Source: Sphaerochaeta halotolerans | Lineage (GTDB): Bacteria > Spirochaetota > Spirochaetia > Sphaerochaetales > Sphaerochaetaceae | Assembly (NCBI RefSeq): GCF_003429665.1 | Contig: NZ_QUWK01000010.1 | Coordinates: 36,859 to 100,858, forward strand | Length of the DNA stretch: 64,000 nt | Direction: 5' to 3' | Shown: piece after piece, positions 1-9,135 of the stretch | Numbering within the stretch: position 1 is the stretch's first letter | Layout: each line of letters opens with the position of its first letter | Position numbers and translations under genes: made by a program | Notes under the pieces: generated by a model | Told to the model about the DNA's origin: nothing | The model's database searches: none | Seen by the model: the letters and a program-made list of their open reading frames with translations, nothing else

Positions 1-105
1 TATGGTGTCAACAAGCACCTTAAGATGCATGATTTTTTTGTCAACTGCTTTCTTTGTCTCAATTACTGGTTGTGGGCAAGACAGCCCGCGAGCATCAATT
101 TCCAT
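1..105 (-). CDS. yedF: YedF/TusA-like sulfurtransferase, partial (N-terminal 35 residues)
   Basis: The window opens inside this gene, so only its first 35 codons are visible. They contain the hallmark TusA/SirA-fold motif GLSCPQPVIETKKAV, whose CPxP cysteine carries sulfur or selenium in the family. The start ATG (103-105) follows a strong ribosome binding site (AAAAAGGAGG) and lies inside the last codons of the yedE-like gene, so the two are translationally coupled. Position next to yedE and selD makes YedF, the selenium-linked member, more likely than tRNA-thiolation TusA. YedF normally has an additional C-terminal DsrE-like domain, which cannot be checked here. Confidence 0.85.
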   Translation of the reverse strand, partial: MEIDARGLSCPQPVIETKKAVDKKIMHLKVLVDTI

Positions 106-1177
106 TTGTAGCCTCCTTTTTCTTGTTGCCATAGATAATCGTCAGAGCAATCGTTGTGAGCAGTACAAAACCAAGGATGGTTGCAACCTTGCCTCCAACA
201 GTAGGTCCCTGGGGAGAGGAAGCCAAGGAAAAGTTGTGGGCGAATGCAGCTCCTGCGAGCATGCCCAGCACGCTGATTGCACTATCACTGTTCCCTTCTC
301 CTGCTAAGATGGTCTGCCTGAGAGGACAACCTCCAAGTAGCACGGAACCATACCCGACCAAAGCCATGCCCAGAAAGTTCCACAACACATTGGTATGTGC
401 AACGCTCTGTCCTTCGAATCCAAGCATGAAGTTTCCGGTCACCAAATTCATACCTAACGCTGCCACGAATACCATGACCAAACCTGAAAGCAAGGTGAAA
501 TCTCTGAAAAGGAAAATATCCCGGATGCCTCCTGCCATGCAAAACCGGTTCCGTTGTGCCAGAGACCCCACAACAAGCCCTCCTAGGAGGGAGAAAATGA
601 TGGGAGCATGCAAGCTACCTGGCCCTGAAGTGCTGAATGAAAGAAGTGATGGAACAAACAAAAGAATGAGAAGAAGGAATGCAAAAATACCGCCAATGGC
701 ACCACCTTCCACATTGGATTGTCTGTAACTTCGTCCAAGGGTAAATCCTTTGTTCAGTAACACCGAACCAGCAATAATTCCGGAAATGAAACCAAAGAGC
801 CCCACCACTGCGTTTAAATCCCCTCCGGCCAGCCTTAGGATCATCCTGAAGGGACATCCAAGGAACACCAATGCTCCAATCATAACAAAAAAAGAGATGA
901 TGAAACGAAATACCGGGCTTGAGCCACCTCTTGGTTTGAACTCTTTTTTGAAAATGCTGATAAGCATCGAGCCCAAGAGCAATCCTATGATCTCCGGCCG
1001 AGCATACTGAGCTACAGAGGCTTGATGCAAAGACAAAGAACCTGCAATGTCGCGATAGAAACAAGCAATACAAAATCCCATGTTTCTGGGATTGCCGAGC
1101 AGTACAAGCACCACAGAGATGATGCCTATGATTATTCCTGCAACCATAAGCGATTTTTTTTCTCTTGAGACAACCAT
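95..1177 (-). CDS. yedE: YedE-family selenium/sulfur transporter
   Basis: A 360-residue integral membrane protein of the YeeE/YedE family with about nine to ten hydrophobic segments. Two internally repeated signatures are visible: GCPFRMILRLAGGD near residue 107 and GGCPLRQTILAGEGN near residue 283. Such Gly-Cys-Pro motifs carry the substrate-relay cysteines in thiosulfate transporters of this family. Full-length YedE proteins clustered with yedF and selD are thought to import a selenium compound. It is divergent from the cysteine desulfurase/selD pair and overlaps the yedF start by 11 bases. Substrate is inferred from context only. Confidence 0.85.
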   Translation of the reverse strand: MVVSREKKSLMVAGIIIGIISVVLVLLGNPRNMGFCIACFYRDIAGSLSLHQASVAQYARPEIIGLLLGSMLISIFKKEFKPRGGSSPVFRFIISFFVMIGALVFLGCPFRMILRLAGGDLNAVVGLFGFISGIIAGSVLLNKGFTLGRSYRQSNVEGGAIGGIFAFLLLILLFVPSLLSFSTSGPGSLHAPIIFSLLGGLVVGSLAQRNRFCMAGGIRDIFLFRDFTLLSGLVMVFVAALGMNLVTGNFMLGFEGQSVAHTNVLWNFLGMALVGYGSVLLGGCPLRQTILAGEGNSDSAISVLGMLAGAAFAHNFSLASSPQGPTVGGKVATILGFVLLTTIALTIIYGNKKKEATNGN

Positions 1178-1262
1178 ATTACCTCCATATAAACCCTATT
1201 GTAACCTTTATATTAATAAAAAAACAATGGTAATTTTTAGTGTATTATGCTACGCTTGCTCC

Positions 1263-2438
1263 ATGAAAACCATCTACCTCGATAATGGTGCTACCTCTTG
1301 GCCCAAAGCACCCACAGTTGCAACAGCAGTTGCTTCGTTCATACGTGAACGTGCGGTGAACATAGGGAGAGGCAGCTATAATCGGGCTTATGAAACCGCT
1401 TTGGAAATACAAGCATGCAGAGACAAACTGGGAAAATTCTTTGGAGCCAGCGACAGCAGAAATGTAACCTTCAGTCTCAACGTAACCCATGCGCTGAACA
1501 CATTGATTGCAGGACTCTTTACAGCTGAGGACCATGTGCTGGTCAGTGGAATGGAACACAATGCTGTTATGCGTCCATTGTCGCAGTTTGGAATCCCCTA
1601 TTCCATCATTCCTTGCAACGCTGAAGGTTTTTTGCAAATTGAACAAATACCTCAACTTGTTACAGAACACACAAAAGCAATCATCATGACGCAAGCATCA
1701 AATGTCACTGGTAGCATCCAACCTGTCAGGGACGTTGCCGCCATCGCAAAAACATATGGTCTTATGCTTCTCATTGATGCTGCCCAGCTACCTCTTTCTT
1801 CAAACCTTTCCCTGATTGCTGATGGAATAGATGCTATTGCCTTTACTGGACACAAAAGTCTGTTGGGTCCACAGGGCGTCGGGGGATTAATTGTATCCGA
1901 TCAGTTGGCAAACCTTGTCAAACCTTGGGCCGCAGGTGGTACCGGAAGCAAGAGTGCCCTGCTGCAGATGCCGGACTTTCTTCCCGATAAATTCGAAGCG
2001 GGAACACAGAATCTCCCTGGGATAATTGGGCTATCAGCTGCATTGGATTACATTAATGAGAACAAAACAGACATCATTGGACATGAACAGAAACTCACAG
2101 AGATTCTGCTCTCTGCATTTTTAACAGATGATCGCCTCAGGGTAATAGGCCCGAAGGACATGTGTAATCGTACCAGCGTTATCAGCGTTGATTTTCCTGG
2201 TCTGGACAATGCAAAGGTTGCAGACATGCTGTTTCTCCGCGCTGGTATTGAGACAAGGGTAGGGTTGCATTGTGCCCCCATCGCCCATAGGAGCATAGGG
2301 ACGTTTCCCAGCGGAACCGTACGTTTCAGTCTCGGGTATGCAACGACAGAGGAAGAGATCCAGAAGACAATTGAAGCATGCTCCCAGGTATTGGATGATA
2401 TGCATTCCAAGCAATTCCATACAATTGCTTCGGAATGA
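1263..2438 (+). CDS. Cysteine desulfurase family protein (PLP enzyme, selenium cluster type)
   Basis: A 391-residue fold-type I PLP enzyme of the aminotransferase class V group. The chosen ATG gives the typical beginning MKTIYLDNGATSWPKAP. The PLP lysine lies in FTGHKSLLGPQGVG, and the persulfide cysteine in the mobile loop is seen as LHCAPIAH, just before GTVRFSLGYATTEEE. The reaction is sulfur (or selenium) removal from cysteine or selenocysteine. It is 27 bases upstream of selD on the same strand and divergent from yedE-yedF, so its likely job is delivering selenide to selenophosphate synthase. An in-frame upstream extension to 1080 would overlap yedE and was rejected. Confidence 0.9.
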   Translation: MKTIYLDNGATSWPKAPTVATAVASFIRERAVNIGRGSYNRAYETALEIQACRDKLGKFFGASDSRNVTFSLNVTHALNTLIAGLFTAEDHVLVSGMEHNAVMRPLSQFGIPYSIIPCNAEGFLQIEQIPQLVTEHTKAIIMTQASNVTGSIQPVRDVAAIAKTYGLMLLIDAAQLPLSSNLSLIADGIDAIAFTGHKSLLGPQGVGGLIVSDQLANLVKPWAAGGTGSKSALLQMPDFLPDKFEAGTQNLPGIIGLSAALDYINENKTDIIGHEQKLTEILLSAFLTDDRLRVIGPKDMCNRTSVISVDFPGLDNAKVADMLFLRAGIETRVGLHCAPIAHRSIGTFPSGTVRFSLGYATTEEEIQKTIEACSQVLDDMHSKQFHTIASE

Positions 2439-2465
2439 AACTAACTAAATTATAAGGATGAACGT

Positions 2466-3494
2466 ATGCAAGAAGTAAAACTTACGCAGATGGTCGAGAC
2501 AAGTGGTTGTGCAGCAAAGTTAGCTCCAGGCACCTTGCATCAAGTCTTGGATAGCCTACCGGTGATGCACAGCCCTGATCTTTTGGAAGGGTATGAAGGG
2601 AGTGATGATGCCTTTGTCCATACATTACCTTCAGCGGATGATACCGTGATGCTCCAAACAGTAGATTTTTTCCCACCTATGGTGGATGATCCCTACCTGT
2701 TTGGGCAGGTTGCAGCTGCAAACGCGCTCAGCGATATCTATGCGATGGGAGGGGAACCCAAGGTTGCCTTGAATTTGGTGTGCTTTCCCTCCTGCCTTGA
2801 TCTTTCGGTTCTGCGAGAGATTCTCCTAGGAGGTCAGAGCAAGGTAGGAGAGGCAGGTGCGGTTATTGCCGGGGGACACACCATCAGTGATCCTACCCCA
2901 AAATATGGGTTGTGCGTAACTGGATTTGCATCCAAGAAAAGTATTTGGGCGAATAGTGGGGCAGAAGTGGGTGATTTACTGGTACTTACCAAGCCGCTTG
3001 GTGTAGGAATCATCAATACTGCTGTCAAGGCTGGTCAGGCCAGTGAAGTCGCAACAAAAAAGGCAATCGAAAGTATGACCATGTTGAACAAGCAGGCACG
3101 AGATGAAGCCTCTGCTTTCACAGTTCACGCAGCGACTGATATCACAGGGTTTTCCCTGATTGGACATGCAACTGAAATGGCTGTCGCTTCAAAGGTTGGC
3201 ATTACCTTATATGCATCCAAAGTTCCCCTATTCCAAGAAGCACTTGTATATGCACAGATGGGATTGAACCCGGGAGGGATGTACAAAAATCGAGAATATC
3301 TGGAACAGAAGGTTTCTTTGCGGGACTCCTTCGCACAAGAAATGCTTGATGTGTTGTATGATCCCCAGACCTCGGGAGGACTCTTGCTCAGCATGAAGGA
3401 GAAGGATGCTGTTGCCTACAGTCGCAATACTGGATACCCAATTATTGGCTCAGTTGGACCTGAAGGAAACACGCCCATCAGCATTCACCAATAA
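2466..3494 (+). CDS. selD: Selenide, water dikinase (selenophosphate synthetase)
   Basis: Makes selenophosphate from selenide and ATP, the selenium donor for selenocysteine, selenouridine and the labile selenium cofactor of some molybdenum hydroxylases. At 342 residues it has the usual length. The catalytic pair is visible near the N-terminus as SGCAAK (Cys15, Lys18); it is the cysteine form, with no in-frame UGA. The two-domain AIRS fold follows, with metal/ATP-site stretches GGHTISDPTPKYG and TDITGFSLIGH and the conserved DPQTSGG at 299-305. It forms a short operon with the desulfurase. No selA, selB or selenoprotein is visible in the window, so which pathway it serves is open. Confidence 0.95.
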   Translation: MQEVKLTQMVETSGCAAKLAPGTLHQVLDSLPVMHSPDLLEGYEGSDDAFVHTLPSADDTVMLQTVDFFPPMVDDPYLFGQVAAANALSDIYAMGGEPKVALNLVCFPSCLDLSVLREILLGGQSKVGEAGAVIAGGHTISDPTPKYGLCVTGFASKKSIWANSGAEVGDLLVLTKPLGVGIINTAVKAGQASEVATKKAIESMTMLNKQARDEASAFTVHAATDITGFSLIGHATEMAVASKVGITLYASKVPLFQEALVYAQMGLNPGGMYKNREYLEQKVSLRDSFAQEMLDVLYDPQTSGGLLLSMKEKDAVAYSRNTGYPIIGSVGPEGNTPISIHQ

Positions 3495-3571
3495 GGACAA
3501 ACTATCCAAGGTAACTGCTGAAGGGCAATATGACTTTGATTACGCATTGCTTTTACAGCAATGGAAGATGA

Positions 3572-4519
3572 TTACTGAACTTCCCCAATCTCTTTCAGAT
3601 AGTTCTCAGCAACCATTCGGGGAGACTGGCCCTCAACTGCAATCCTACTATTCAGCAGTTGCAGGGTTTCAAGATCAAGACTCTTGAACACCGGTTCAAG
3701 AATCGTGGCAATCTCAGGGCTCTGCTCGAGTGCTGACTTTCGGATGATTGGGGAGGGAGCATAGACCGGTTGTATGTTCTTCGTGTCAGTGAGGACCTGC
3801 AAGCCCAATGCAGCAAGCTGTCCATCGGTACCGTAAGCCATCGCTGCATTGACCTGTTCCTGTCCAGAGGCTGCTGCTTGTTCTGTAAGGGTGGTGTTTC
3901 CACCAGCGAAAACCAAAAGCTGGTTCTCACGCAGAGAGAATCCGTACCCTTTTTCAAAGGCGGGGAGTGCAGCCTCACTGGAAACAAACTCTTCGCTCGC
4001 CGCAAGCTTGAAATGGCCTCCTGCATTCACATAGGCAGCAAGGTCCTCCAGGGTTTCCAAGGATTCCCTTTCAGCAAGGTCCCCTCGTACTGCAATTGCC
4101 CAGGTGTTGTTGGCTGGAGCAGGCGTAAGCCAGACAATATTGTTAGCGTTCAAGTCAAGCTCAGCCGCCTTTTTGTAGCCGGCTTGGAAATCCTTCCAAA
4201 GATCTGCTTCGCTCTCTCCAGAGAAGAAGTAGTAAGCATTGCCTGTATACTCTGGGTAGATATCAATTTCCCCGGCGGTGATAGCAGAACGAACGATGGG
4301 GGTAGACCCCGTCTGAGTTTTATCAACCACACGGAAGCCATTGTTTTCCAGCATCAGTACAATCATGTTTCCTAGCAAGGCACCTTCTGTATCTATTTTT
4401 GAACCAACGGTAATCGTAGGTTTGCCAGTACTTTCCTTTGTCCCTGTAGTGAAAGCAGGAGTGGTTAGCAGTGCAAGAGCCAAGAGTGCAAAGAGTACCT
4501 TTTTCGTGAATTGTTTCAT
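3572..4519 (-). CDS. yehZ: Glycine betaine/choline-type ABC transporter substrate-binding protein (YehZ/OsmF-like)
   Basis: A 315-residue secreted binding protein of the OpuAC family. An N-terminal signal (KKVLFALLALALLTTPAFT) is followed by a mature domain with the family pattern VGSKIDTEGALLGNMI, ITAGEIDIYPEYTGNAYYFF and AMAYGTDGQLAALGL. There is no lipobox cysteine, so it is periplasmic or anchored another way. It starts two bases after the stop of the upstream flavoprotein, its ribosome site GGAGG lying inside that gene. The matching permeases and ATPase lie on the opposite strand at 6070-9117. Quaternary amines are the probable ligands; YehZ proteins often bind betaine weakly. Confidence 0.88.
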   Translation of the reverse strand: MKQFTKKVLFALLALALLTTPAFTTGTKESTGKPTITVGSKIDTEGALLGNMIVLMLENNGFRVVDKTQTGSTPIVRSAITAGEIDIYPEYTGNAYYFFSGESEADLWKDFQAGYKKAAELDLNANNIVWLTPAPANNTWAIAVRGDLAERESLETLEDLAAYVNAGGHFKLAASEEFVSSEAALPAFEKGYGFSLRENQLLVFAGGNTTLTEQAAASGQEQVNAAMAYGTDGQLAALGLQVLTDTKNIQPVYAPSPIIRKSALEQSPEIATILEPVFKSLDLETLQLLNSRIAVEGQSPRMVAENYLKEIGEVQ

Positions 4520-4521
4520 GA

Positions 4522-5877
4522 TTATGCCTCCGATTGAAGAGATGAGAATACCCAGGGGATCAATTCCGAAACGGTAGGATGGGGGATGACGGTTTCCTGG
4601 AATGTCTGATAGCGAAGTCCTGCCTGCATGGCGAGTGCAATCATACCGATTACTTCATCCCCACCCACACCGAATACAGCGGCTCCAATGATTGTATCAT
4701 CGTCCTTGTTTACCAAAATCTTTATACGCCCTTTTGTTTCATCCTTCTCCTTGGCACGACTTACCGATGCCATCTCTTTGGTAGCCACCAAGTAGGGAAT
4801 ATTATGTTGCTTTGCTTGTTTCTCATTCATGCCTACCCTGGCCAGTGGGGGATCGATGAAGAGCGAGTAGGTAAGAGTTCGGTCAGAGATTTTCTTGGAA
4901 CCACCTGAGAGTGCCGAGAGAAACACCTGCCCGTCATGCACAGAGGTATGTGTGAAAGCACCTCTCCCGTTTACATCCCCAAGGGCATAGATATGCGGCA
5001 CAGATGTACGGCATGTATCGTCAACAATAATGAACCCTCTCTCGTCGATCTCGACGCCGGCATTGCTCAGGTTCAATCCATCACTGTTGGGTATTCTACC
5101 GGCACCAACAAGCAGATGACTACCGGTTATGGTGCCTCCCTGGTATTCTACTGAGATTTGCTGATCAGCTTTCTGGGAGACTGAGCTGATTGAGGCAGAG
5201 GTAAAGATCTCAATCCCTTCATCCTCCAGGACGGACCGGGCAATTTCACTGATATCTTCATCCTCTTTAGAGATTATCTGAGGAGACGATTCAAAGAGTG
5301 TTACCTCTGAGCCGAGTCGTCTGAAAGCCTGCGCGAATTCCAACCCAATGTAGGACCCTCCAATGATTAAAAGATGCGAGGGAAGCTCATTCAAAGCAAG
5401 GATTCCCTTGTTGTCCAACCAAGGAACAGATTCAATACCCGGTATACTAGGAACCCTTGCCCTGGTTCCTGTATGTATGACAATTAATCCACCATAAATA
5501 TGAGTTCCTTCTATTGCTATCGTATGGGCATCTACAAACGTACCAAAGCCAGGATAGAAGTCAACGGTTTCTTCAAGCCATGCCGTAAAGCCTTTGTTGG
5601 ATTCATTGCGGATAGCATTAACCCGATCCATTACCTTGGAAAAATTTGTATGGTAGGAATCTACTTCAATCCCAAAATCACTGCCTCGTTTAATCATATG
5701 GGCTGTTCGGGCACTTGCAATAAGTGTTTTTGTAGGGGTACAGCCCCAATTGACACAACTTCCACCTACGCGATCCGCTTCAACAATGGCTACAGATTTC
5801 TTTTCTTCCAGGAGATTACCAAGGATAGTTCCGGTTGCTTGCCCTGTTCCAATGATGATTACATCGTAACGTTTCAT
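4522..5877 (-). CDS. Pyridine nucleotide-disulfide oxidoreductase (mercuric reductase/dihydrolipoamide dehydrogenase-like)
   Basis: A 451-residue FAD enzyme of class I. The FAD motif is YDVIIIGTGQATG at the start, the redox disulfide is GGSCVNWGCTPTKT near residue 40, the NAD(P) motif is LIIGGSYIGLEFAQ, the second FAD motif is YALGDVNGRGAFTH, and the C-terminal catalytic His-Glu is VIPHPTVSELIP. There is no N-terminal metal-binding domain and no vicinal C-terminal cysteine pair of true mercuric reductase, so the substrate is unknown. The ATG at 5877 follows ribosome site AGGAGG; a longer frame reaches 6045 but its first 56 residues look non-coding. It is cotranscribed with the yehZ-like gene and divergent from the permease operon. 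Confidence 0.85.
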   Translation of the reverse strand: MKRYDVIIIGTGQATGTILGNLLEEKKSVAIVEADRVGGSCVNWGCTPTKTLIASARTAHMIKRGSDFGIEVDSYHTNFSKVMDRVNAIRNESNKGFTAWLEETVDFYPGFGTFVDAHTIAIEGTHIYGGLIVIHTGTRARVPSIPGIESVPWLDNKGILALNELPSHLLIIGGSYIGLEFAQAFRRLGSEVTLFESSPQIISKEDEDISEIARSVLEDEGIEIFTSASISSVSQKADQQISVEYQGGTITGSHLLVGAGRIPNSDGLNLSNAGVEIDERGFIIVDDTCRTSVPHIYALGDVNGRGAFTHTSVHDGQVFLSALSGGSKKISDRTLTYSLFIDPPLARVGMNEKQAKQHNIPYLVATKEMASVSRAKEKDETKGRIKILVNKDDDTIIGAAVFGVGGDEVIGMIALAMQAGLRYQTFQETVIPHPTVSELIPWVFSSLQSEA

Positions 5878-6069
5878 CGTGATTCCCTCCTGGTAGGTTG
5901 TTGATATACTCTGCACTATAAAGGTGATTGCACCATTGCACAAGGAAAAACCCCTCTGGATACCTTGATTCCTCATCCCTCTCCTGTTATTCTCAAACGA
6001 ACAAGGGTTTTTTTGCCTTTGTTGCGAGGTGTAGATAGTGACCAAACAGGCGATACGCCTAACAAAGGA

Positions 6070-7251
6070 ATGGCATTGAATCGGAACACACTAACGTTGA
6101 AAGCCCTTGATAAACAGGTGGCATTTGCTCTGTTTCTTTTTCTCTTGAGCTTGACCCTTCCTTTTTTGCAATCACGAGAAAACAGAATTGCTGAAGAATT
6201 TACGGTAAGGCTGTTCTCTCTCGGTATTGGGCCTATCCTGCTTTTGCTCATTCCCCCACTCATGGTACTGGTAAGTGCATGCATCACAGAGAGGATGCAT
6301 GCCTCACTGATAGCCACTGTTGCTACAGCTATGGGAGTGTTCAGTCCACTTTTGGTATTGACAATCGTGGGGAATGCATTGGTTGCAGACCTTGGGGCGT
6401 TTGCCCGATATAGTCCAGCCTCAGGAATGTATGTGTATCTGGCAGCTGTTTCCATTCTCTACTTGATGAAACCAAAGTTGCAAACCAGTGATAAGATTGC
6501 TCTCTTTTTGGTGGTATTGCTTGTAATTGGCATGGGCTTTATCGGACTGTTTGACCGGTTCGGTATTCTCCTTGAAGCAAAGAACCTCGGACCCCGCTTG
6601 GGGAGAGAAATCCTGGCACATATCAGGATTACTGGAATCAGCCTGCTTATCAGCATGGTCATCGGTATTCCCATTGCCTTCCTTGCCTTTTCGAATCGGA
6701 CGGTTAGAAACATCGTGTTTCCCATCCTCAATGTGTTGCAGACCATCCCCGGTATAGCGCTTTTTGGATTGTTGATTGCTCCACTTGCGGCGCTTTCCCG
6801 GGCTTTCCCCATTCTTCGTGAGTGGGGAATCCAAGGAATCGGCAATACACCAGCGATTATTGCGCTCAGTATGTATGCACTCTATCCCATCATCAGGTAT
6901 ACCTTTACCTCGCTTGATGGAATTGATGAACAAGTCATCCAAGCTGCAAAGGGAATGGGTATGAACTCATCCCAATTGTGGAAGATTGTACGTCTGCCTT
7001 TGGCAACCGTAGGGATTCTCCATGGAGTGCGAGTAGCCTTGGTACAGACCATAGGGAACGCCACCCTCGCCAAGTTGATCGGAGGGGATGGGCTCGGTGT
7101 CTTGGTCTTTGAGGGGCTGGGGCAAGCTTCGGTTGATATGGTTTTGCTTGGCATGTTGCTTATTATCATTCTTACTGTCGTCTGTGACCAACTTTTTCAG
7201 ATCCTAATCAATTTCTTTTCTCCAACATTTTTAAAAAGAGAGGAACACTGA
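6070..7251 (+). CDS. yehY: Osmoprotectant ABC transporter permease (YehY-like)
   Basis: A hydrophobic protein of about 393 residues. The N-terminal half carries four to five extra membrane segments and the C-terminal half is the MetI-type permease domain. The coupling loop is IDEQVIQAAKGMGMNSSQLWKIVRLPLA, given in part as AAKGMGMNSSQLWKIV, and is followed by QTIGNATLAKLIGGDGLGVLVFEGL. This long arrangement matches E. coli YehY. Its stop overlaps the ATG of the ATPase by one base. The start is uncertain: ATG 6070 sits directly on AAAGGA, while TTG 6076 has better spacing from it. Confidence 0.88.
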   Translation: MALNRNTLTLKALDKQVAFALFLFLLSLTLPFLQSRENRIAEEFTVRLFSLGIGPILLLLIPPLMVLVSACITERMHASLIATVATAMGVFSPLLVLTIVGNALVADLGAFARYSPASGMYVYLAAVSILYLMKPKLQTSDKIALFLVVLLVIGMGFIGLFDRFGILLEAKNLGPRLGREILAHIRITGISLLISMVIGIPIAFLAFSNRTVRNIVFPILNVLQTIPGIALFGLLIAPLAALSRAFPILREWGIQGIGNTPAIIALSMYALYPIIRYTFTSLDGIDEQVIQAAKGMGMNSSQLWKIVRLPLATVGILHGVRVALVQTIGNATLAKLIGGDGLGVLVFEGLGQASVDMVLLGMLLIIILTVVCDQLFQILINFFSPTFLKREEH

Positions 7252-8360
7252 TGCATTTGCCTCCACATCCTATCCTTTCTGAAACCTCCATTTTTCTGCA
7301 AGCGGAACGTATTTCTGTGCAGTATGGAGAGACCAGGGCACTCAAAGACGTTAGCTTGCAAATACCAACCAATAGGGTAACAGTGTTGATCGGTCCCAGT
7401 GGGTGTGGGAAATCCACAACCCTCAGGTGCATCAATGCACTGGTGAAACTCTCTTCTGGCGTTATTACCTATGGTGATGAATCCATTCAGAACATGAATG
7501 AGACGGAGCTGCGAAGAGCCATGGGGTATGCCATTCAATCAGTTGGATTGATGCCTCATCTTAGTGTGGAGGAAAATGTCGATCTGGTTCCTCGGTTACT
7601 CGGGTGGGAACGTTCAGGACGAGCTGAACGGGTAAAACGATTACTCAACCTAGTGAGACTCAACCCTGAGGTCTACAGAAATAAGTATCCCCATGAACTC
7701 TCGGGTGGGGAAGCCCAACGGGTAGGGGTTGCCCGTGCCCTTGGTGCAGACCCTCCTGTATTGCTGATGGATGAACCCTTTGGGGCGGTGGATCCCCTGA
7801 CTCGTGAACAGCTTCAGGATGAGTTTATCCACATTCAACGACAATTGAAGAAAACGGTTATTTTTGTCACTCACGATATTGATGAGGCAATCCGCCTTGC
7901 TGACTATCTGGTGATCATGAGGGAAGGAGAGGTAGTGCAAGCTGATACACCAGCTAATATTCTCGCTTCCCCAAAAGATGAGTTTGTTGAGCGTTTTCTC
8001 GGCCCTGACAGATCTCTCAAACGGCTCTCTCTCTTCACCGCCGACCACTGTTGTATCCAGAAAGTACCTTCGGGGCTGGAAGAACCAACCAAATCAGTAT
8101 TACCTGAAGATTCGACAAGTTGTTATTGGCAAGTAGATGCAATGGGGCATCCTATAAAAGGTTTCATGTGGGTGAATGGCCGTCTCGTTTCCCGTGTGGT
8201 GAATAGCGCAAGCCACACAGTACAAACATACTCATCCCTGAGGGAGTGCATGGCAACAATCTTGAGCCTCGGTTTACCTGCTGCTGCCGTTGTGGATGAT
8301 GAAGGTCGCTTGTTTGGGGAGGTGCGTTTTGAGACAATCCAAACGATCAGCATCTCCTAG
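7251..8360 (+). CDS. yehX: Osmoprotectant ABC transporter ATP-binding protein with a C-terminal CBS domain (YehX/OpuCA-like)
   Basis: A 369-residue ATPase. Walker A is GPSGCGKST, the Q-loop lies near AIQSVGLMPHLS, the signature is LSGGEAQRVGVARAL, Walker B is VLLMDEPFGAVDP and the H-loop is FVTHDIDEA. After the nucleotide-binding domain and a linker, the last 60 residues (from VQTYSSLRECMATILSLG) look like one CBS module, which in OpuCA senses ionic strength. Neighbours on both sides are permeases. The start codon overlaps the previous stop and the next gene starts within this one, which implies tight coupling. Confidence 0.92.
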   Translation: MHLPPHPILSETSIFLQAERISVQYGETRALKDVSLQIPTNRVTVLIGPSGCGKSTTLRCINALVKLSSGVITYGDESIQNMNETELRRAMGYAIQSVGLMPHLSVEENVDLVPRLLGWERSGRAERVKRLLNLVRLNPEVYRNKYPHELSGGEAQRVGVARALGADPPVLLMDEPFGAVDPLTREQLQDEFIHIQRQLKKTVIFVTHDIDEAIRLADYLVIMREGEVVQADTPANILASPKDEFVERFLGPDRSLKRLSLFTADHCCIQKVPSGLEEPTKSVLPEDSTSCYWQVDAMGHPIKGFMWVNGRLVSRVVNSASHTVQTYSSLRECMATILSLGLPAAAVVDDEGRLFGEVRFETIQTISIS

Positions 8361-9117
8361 TAGGCATGTACTAACACAATGGATTCCTCTTCTATTGCTA
8401 ACAATCGGTTTGATTCTGTATATCACTTCTCCCACGTTGCAAAGTGCAATTCTCTCTCTTGTGTTTCCCCATGAGACACAATTCACGCATGCAAGAAAGA
8501 CAATTCTCCAGATGACTGGAGCACATATTACGTTGACGATTGCAGCAACGCTGCTTTCGAGTGTGTTCGGTATTTTTATTGGAATCTTGGTCACCAGAAA
8601 AGCTGGAAGGGAGTTCCAACAGCTGGTACTCAAACTGAATGCATTCATCCAGACATTCCCACCGTCTGCAGTGATCATCTTGGCTTTTCCTGTGTTGGGA
8701 TTTGGGTGGAAGCCAGCGCTTCTGGCTTTGTTTCTCTACTCACTTTTCCCTGTTCTAGGGAATACAGTAATAGGGTTCAACTCAGTGAGTCCAGCAGCAA
8801 TTGATGCTGCAAAGGGAATGGGAATGACGTGGTTCCAACAACTGCATATTGCTGAGCTTCCCCAGGCTTTACCTATGATTATTACTGGAATTCGACACAG
8901 CTACATCCTCAATCTGGGTACGGCTGCCATTGCGGCGGTTATAGGAGGGGAAGGCCTCGGGACAATCATCATAAGTGGGCTTACCCTGCGTAACTCCGCC
9001 CTTGTGCTCTCTGGAACCATCGTGATCAGCATGCTTGCCTTCATTGGGGAGCAGTTATTTCAACTCCTCTCCTGGAAACAAACAAACCATGATGGTTCTA
9101 CTCACATTCATGATTAA
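8329..9117 (+). CDS. yehW: Osmoprotectant ABC transporter permease (YehW-like)
   Basis: A second MetI-type permease, about 262 residues with six membrane segments and coupling loop AIDAAKGMGMTWFQQLHI, followed by YILNLGTAAIAAVIGGEGLG. A TTG at 8329 is chosen because the strong ribosome site GGGGAGG lies six bases before it, inside the end of the ATPase gene. Earlier in-frame starts at 8290-8299 have no such site and would lengthen the overlap. It ends the yehYXW-like operon and is convergent with the DUF3307 gene, only 18 bases away. Confidence 0.88.
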   Translation: MRQSKRSASPSRHVLTQWIPLLLLTIGLILYITSPTLQSAILSLVFPHETQFTHARKTILQMTGAHITLTIAATLLSSVFGIFIGILVTRKAGREFQQLVLKLNAFIQTFPPSAVIILAFPVLGFGWKPALLALFLYSLFPVLGNTVIGFNSVSPAAIDAAKGMGMTWFQQLHIAELPQALPMIITGIRHSYILNLGTAAIAAVIGGEGLGTIIISGLTLRNSALVLSGTIVISMLAFIGEQLFQLLSWKQTNHDGSTHIHD

Positions 9118-9135
9118 TTCTGGAGTTTGTAGTAG

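Noticed and set aside
1080..1262. In-frame N-terminal extension of the cysteine desulfurase
   Set aside because: It would overlap the divergent yedE gene and its residues show no family similarity; the ATG at 1263 gives the canonical start.
2466..3494. Selenocysteine codon in selD or its neighbours
   Set aside because: SelD has cysteine at the catalytic position, and I saw no in-frame UGA inside any intact gene suggesting selenocysteine.
5878..6045. 56-residue extension of the disulfide oxidoreductase
   Set aside because: The FAD motif begins right after the ATG at 5877, which has an AGGAGG site; the extension runs into the divergent permease region.
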